Source: Pristionchus mayeri
Lineage: Eukaryota > Nematoda > Chromadorea > Rhabditida > Neodiplogasteridae
Assembly (NCBI GenBank): GCA_036245805.1
Contig: BTRK01000002.1
Span: 28,885,067-28,949,066, forward strand
DNA length: 64,000 nt
Direction: 5' to 3'
In this document: positions 61,401 to 64,000 of the stretch, piece after piece
Position numbering within the stretch: the first letter of the stretch is position 1
Layout of the letters: the number at the start of each line of letters is the position of its first letter
Translations under genes and position numbers: made by a program
The notes under the pieces: generated by a model
Seen by the model: only the letters and a program-made list of their open reading frames with translations
Database searches by the model: none
Told to the model about the DNA's origin: nothing

Positions 61401-61983
61401 ACTTCAAGCGATTTTTTCCAAGCATCCTATCACATATAGAATCACCGGGCGCACTTCAATTTCGTTCTTGTCGTGCTGTTTCCTGTCCGTTCGATTTCCT
61501 GTGTTCCTGTCCAGCTGTAGTTGATCCAGGGAAGAGGAGGAAGTGTCTGGGCGACGCTCCCTAAGATTACGACAGGCCTGAAATAAGAGCTGTTACGGTA
61601 AGGAGGAGGACATTATCGAGAACTAGAGTTGACAGAAGGTACGATATGGTAATGAAGAAATGTCCAAAAGAGTATGAAATAATACAAACTTAAAAAAAGC
61701 AATTTGTTTAATTTAGAAAAGTAAAAGATCGTTACGTACTTTGCAGAATTCGTCAGTCACTCGGAGTTCTTCATCTGCGGAAGCGAATAAAGAGGAGAGG
61801 GAAAGTGGATAATTAATTCCAGTAGGACGATCATTGTTAATTGGATTCTGAATGAGAAGATATCGAATGCTGATTACAGCTTCTTCATAGAATAAATTAT
61901 CTCAATATGCAACAAACCTCATGCGTCAGCCTACCGGGATGCACTGACCAATACTCGGCAGAGCCAATGGACTGCATACTCAT
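55491..61983 (-). CDS. F-box-like family protein F4, one exon apparently missing
   Basis: Exons 61983-61918, 61847-61740, 61577-61446, 61355-61260, 61085-61003, 60845-60746, 60663-60574, 60374-60219, 59765-59605, [missing], 55877-55756, 55619-55491 (TAA). Long N-terminal part with a duplicated exon (SSLFASADEELRVTDEFC and SSIFSSADEESRATNAFC). F-box-like WIESLPWPALNRLFHFLRSD; family exon HHSNLAFYD...TGNKDLVIEQ; CTKLLGSSTICSLDF; FFGIPSFFWELFLNE; C-terminal KLSKGSFEWVKTGN. The donor after VIEQ is GC. Relatives have an 80-base exon between the last two blocks; here that gap is 3.7 kb of tandem repeats and I could not find it. The gene may be broken. Confidence 0.6.
56300..57250. repeat. Tandem array, period about 130 bp
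   Basis: About eight units, each with ACTTGCCTTCGGGTTACTAA, GTTGTTCGAA and TATTTCCCCAGTCCGTTC. Unit lengths alternate slightly. Confidence 0.9.
57258..57600. repeat. Tandem array, period about 121 bp
   Basis: About three units with CAATCGATAATTAGCCATGG, TCCGTGGGTCAGATTTATGA and GACCTTTGATCTTTGAATTA. Confidence 0.85.
57608..57785. promoter_or_regulatory. 39-bp minisatellite made of heat-shock elements
   Basis: Unit TTCTAGAATGTTCCAGAAAG TTCGAAAATG..., repeated about 4.5 times. Each unit holds alternating GAA and TTC blocks at 5-base spacing (GAAnnTTCnnGAAnnTTC), the binding pattern of heat-shock factor, including TTCTAGAA. Whether it is bound or drives any gene is unknown. Confidence 0.75.
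57795..58815. repeat. 1-kb polypurine (GAGAGG)n tract
   Basis: Nearly pure purine on the plus strand with irregular GAGA and GGGA units. The long open frame on the minus strand (Leu/Ser/Pro only) is an artefact of composition. Confidence 0.95.
58870..59363. repeat. GCGCGC hairpin and adjoining foldback
   Basis: 58870-58902 is a GC hairpin (CGATTGCGCGCGCC / GGCGCGCGCGATCG). 58909-59363 has arms carrying ATATAACGTTGCTCTCGAAT and complement, and ATTTCACGCTGATTACACC and complement. Confidence 0.8.
59917..60205. repeat. Short foldback, 289 bp
   Basis: Ends ACAAGGAAT and ATTCCTTGT, arms with GAGGGCAGGTTG and complement. Its right end lies 12 bases from the GC donor of F4 exon 8. Confidence 0.8.
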
Positions 61984-62567
61984 CGAAACCTTAAAAATTT
62001 CGTCGCATTTGAATGAATTTCTCAAAAGAAATTACCGTTTTTTATGCTCGGGATCATAACGAATGGTTGGAAACGAGGTATTGAATAACGAAAGTCAACG
62101 TATTAAATGGAATAACAAAATATTATTCATACAACTTTATCAGGGAACCTTCTTGCAAGAGAACTGAGCGATGAACGCATAAATACATGTGAATAAAATC
62201 AGAAAAAAGTGGGCAGACTTCTATCGAGGAGGCGATTGTAGTAGAGTATGGTACTCCGCTCCCTCTATTGCCCCCTTATCGTGGAATAACTATTAAATGA
62301 CAAATTCAGTAAATGTTCTTCATAAGAGTTAAACATCGAGGATAATTACAGTATGATTAATTACTTCAATGAAATTCAAAACTAGATGCAATGATATTAC
62401 TAATTTCCCTTATGAGGAATACAAATGCATGGATAAGAATCGTTGAGGTGCACTTCTAAGGAGGTTAATCTGGATGTGTGAAGAGGGAGATACATTGGGA
62501 TACGTTACTAAGACTCGTTATATACATGTATCATGAGGGGGCTGTTACACAGGGGGAATGGAGTGAC
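61984..62567. other. Intergenic spacer between F5 and F4
   Basis: No exon found. Both genes are on the minus strand, about 585 bases apart. Confidence 0.5.
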
Positions 62568-64000
62568 TTACTTGGTCTTGACTCTATCCCATGTCACGTA
62601 CACGATGGGAGTAGCGGGAAGGTTGACGGGCGCCCTCATGATGACTCTGTTAATGTTCCCAGTTCCAACCCATTCGAATGATCCGTTTGACAGCTTCTGG
62701 AATATATATAATCTTTATTAAGTAGTAAGAAATACTGCGACACTAAAAAAATAGGGATGATCATTTACCTCGCTGAGAAAATTCTCCCAGAAGGAGCGAG
62801 AGAGGCCCAAGAACGATCTCGTATTGATGGTCAAAATGGAAGATCCGATAAAGGTACGTTTGATGGGGAGCGAGCAAAGAGTTTCGAGGAAGGCGGCTGA
62901 ATAGATAAGAAATTCAAATATTTTAATAATCTCAGGGAATTTCTAAAATTTAGAACACTTTTATAAGTTAAAAAGAGAATTATGGTATGAATGGTTCCTC
63001 ACCGGGATCAGTGATCTGGTGTTTGTAGAACCAGAATCGGAGAAGATTCGAGACCCGCGAAGTGATGGAAATGAGAAAGGGACTGAAAGCACACTTCGTA
63101 ATAAAACTAGCCAAAGTAGCACAGTTTGCAAAATAAATCCACTGCAAGCTACCGCAGATTCTCCGAATTTTCCCTCATTAATACTAATGGCGGATAAACA
63201 ATTGAATTGAATTGAATTGAAAAAGCAATGGAACATCAATTTTGAGATTTTTATTATTTCTAATTGCATAAAGAACTTGCACCCATCCATTGGGGACGGG
63301 AAATTGGTAGTTTTGACTAGATCACGCGGGTAAATAGGTCCGGCGAAACGTGGGCACTCCAGACTGCATCCGCCCAAATTAACACTGGCCTCGCAGTGTT
63401 CTCCCGCGAGCCAAGTTTCGAGGACGGGATGCACCTTTACCTTTGCCAATAAAGAACTTTTGACTCACGCGGTGATATCATCTAGAGTGGGATAGTTGAA
63501 GACGAGTTCGCAGATGGTCGAAGATCCGAGCAGTCTAGTACAGATCGAAAGATCGAAAGAGGAGAGACGATGAGAGTCATTCTTGCCAATGATGACATCT
63601 TTGATGGACGATGATAGGAACTCGGCCAGCTGGAGGAAAATGCTTGTTTTCATGAAATTTTCAGAAGTTAATTCGTCTTTTGCTGGTCGTTAGATAAAAA
63701 ATGCGATGAATATCATAGAAGTTAAAATTTATCTTACCCAATAACACCAATTTTGACCTTTTGACCCCAATAATAGACAGACAATAACAGACCGAATTAC
63801 AGAGCAATAACAGACTACCCAATAACAGATATGAAAAACTACACAAAGGTATGTGTGTGTGGATCTGACCTGCTCGATTAAGGGATCCTCAGGTCCGGTC
63901 AGCAATACTTTGAGAGCGGCATGACCATAGTGTCTCGATCGTTGAAACCTCCCAGAGGTCAGGGGAGAGAGGTCGTGAAAGGGAAGATTGGAGGGAAAGA
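62568..64000 (-). CDS. F-box-like family protein F5, 3' part
   Basis: Exons >64000-63870, 63629-63469, 63082-63003, 62896-62769, 62696-62568 (TAA), in phase. The F-box part lies beyond the window. Visible: FPSNLPFHDLSPL...GPEDPLIEQ; LSICTRLLGSSTICELVF; PFLISITSRVSNLL; RSFLGLSRSFWENFLSE; C-terminal KLSNGSFEWVGTGN. This is the best-preserved copy of the family's C-terminal half and was used to place exons in F1 and F3. An intron carries SINE-derived sequence. Confidence 0.75.
63275..63450 (+). repeat. SINE body fragment
   Basis: Same sequence as 36893-37040 (GACTAGATCACGC, GTAAATAGGTC, CAGTGTTCTCCCGCGAGC) without the tRNA-like head. An ATTGA repeat ends at about 63220, some 55 bases upstream. 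Confidence 0.75.

Overview
The window looks like nematode nuclear DNA, possibly a diplogastrid such as Pristionchus (inference). The evidence is many short introns ending in TTTTCAG, one intronless gene recognisable as SRP14, mariner-like and RTE-like elements, and long foldback repeats confined mostly to introns. It is not bacterial: no ORF is packed like an operon, and almost all coding sequence is in exons of 15-270 bases. I assembled genes by hand by joining splice sites and checking phase, so exon ends are predictions.

Layout. 100-3009: nearly complete RTE-like retrotransposon with a 9-bp target duplication. 4181-7004 (+): 11-exon gene with a ubiquitin-interacting-motif-like segment. 7436-14206 (+): 15-exon gene with four THAP-like zinc modules. 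From about 14.9 kb to the end all recognised genes are on the minus strand. Read in the direction of transcription they are: F-box-like F5 (partial, runs off the end), F-box-like F4, F-box-like F3, zinc gene K, zinc gene J, SRP14, F-box-like F2, F-box-like F1, zinc gene E, zinc gene D, and zinc gene B, which may be the 3' half of D.

Two lineage-expanded families dominate. The first combines THAP or THAP-like C2CH modules, C2H2 fingers, acidic exons with repeated IKEEP (SUMO-consensus-like) motifs, small exons reading (I/M)YCPSTGxSRP, and a C-terminal E(P/Q)PGPSR tag. The modules sit on mostly phase-0 exons and have been reshuffled between copies. The second has an F-box-like N-terminal exon (LPxxALxRIxxxLRTD..C.DL..L), a conserved FPSNLPF...GPEDPxIEQ exon and a C-terminal KLSxGSFEWV exon. 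Both are probably nuclear or ubiquitin-pathway proteins, but no function is shown here.

Accessory DNA. Introns hold three 892-900-bp mariner-like elements with TTAGGTTGG ends, one 891-bp element with TTGGGGTGTCCGG ends, two elements with (CAGTC)GCGCCGGAAAG ends, many foldbacks up to 2.7 kb, and tRNA-related SINE pieces. 53.4-58.8 kb is a repeat-rich zone: a 143-bp minisatellite interrupted by a GC-rich inverted-repeat element and a truncated RTE copy, two longer tandem arrays, a 39-bp array built of heat-shock-element pentamers, and a 1-kb GA tract, all inside or beside gene F4, which appears to lack one exon there.
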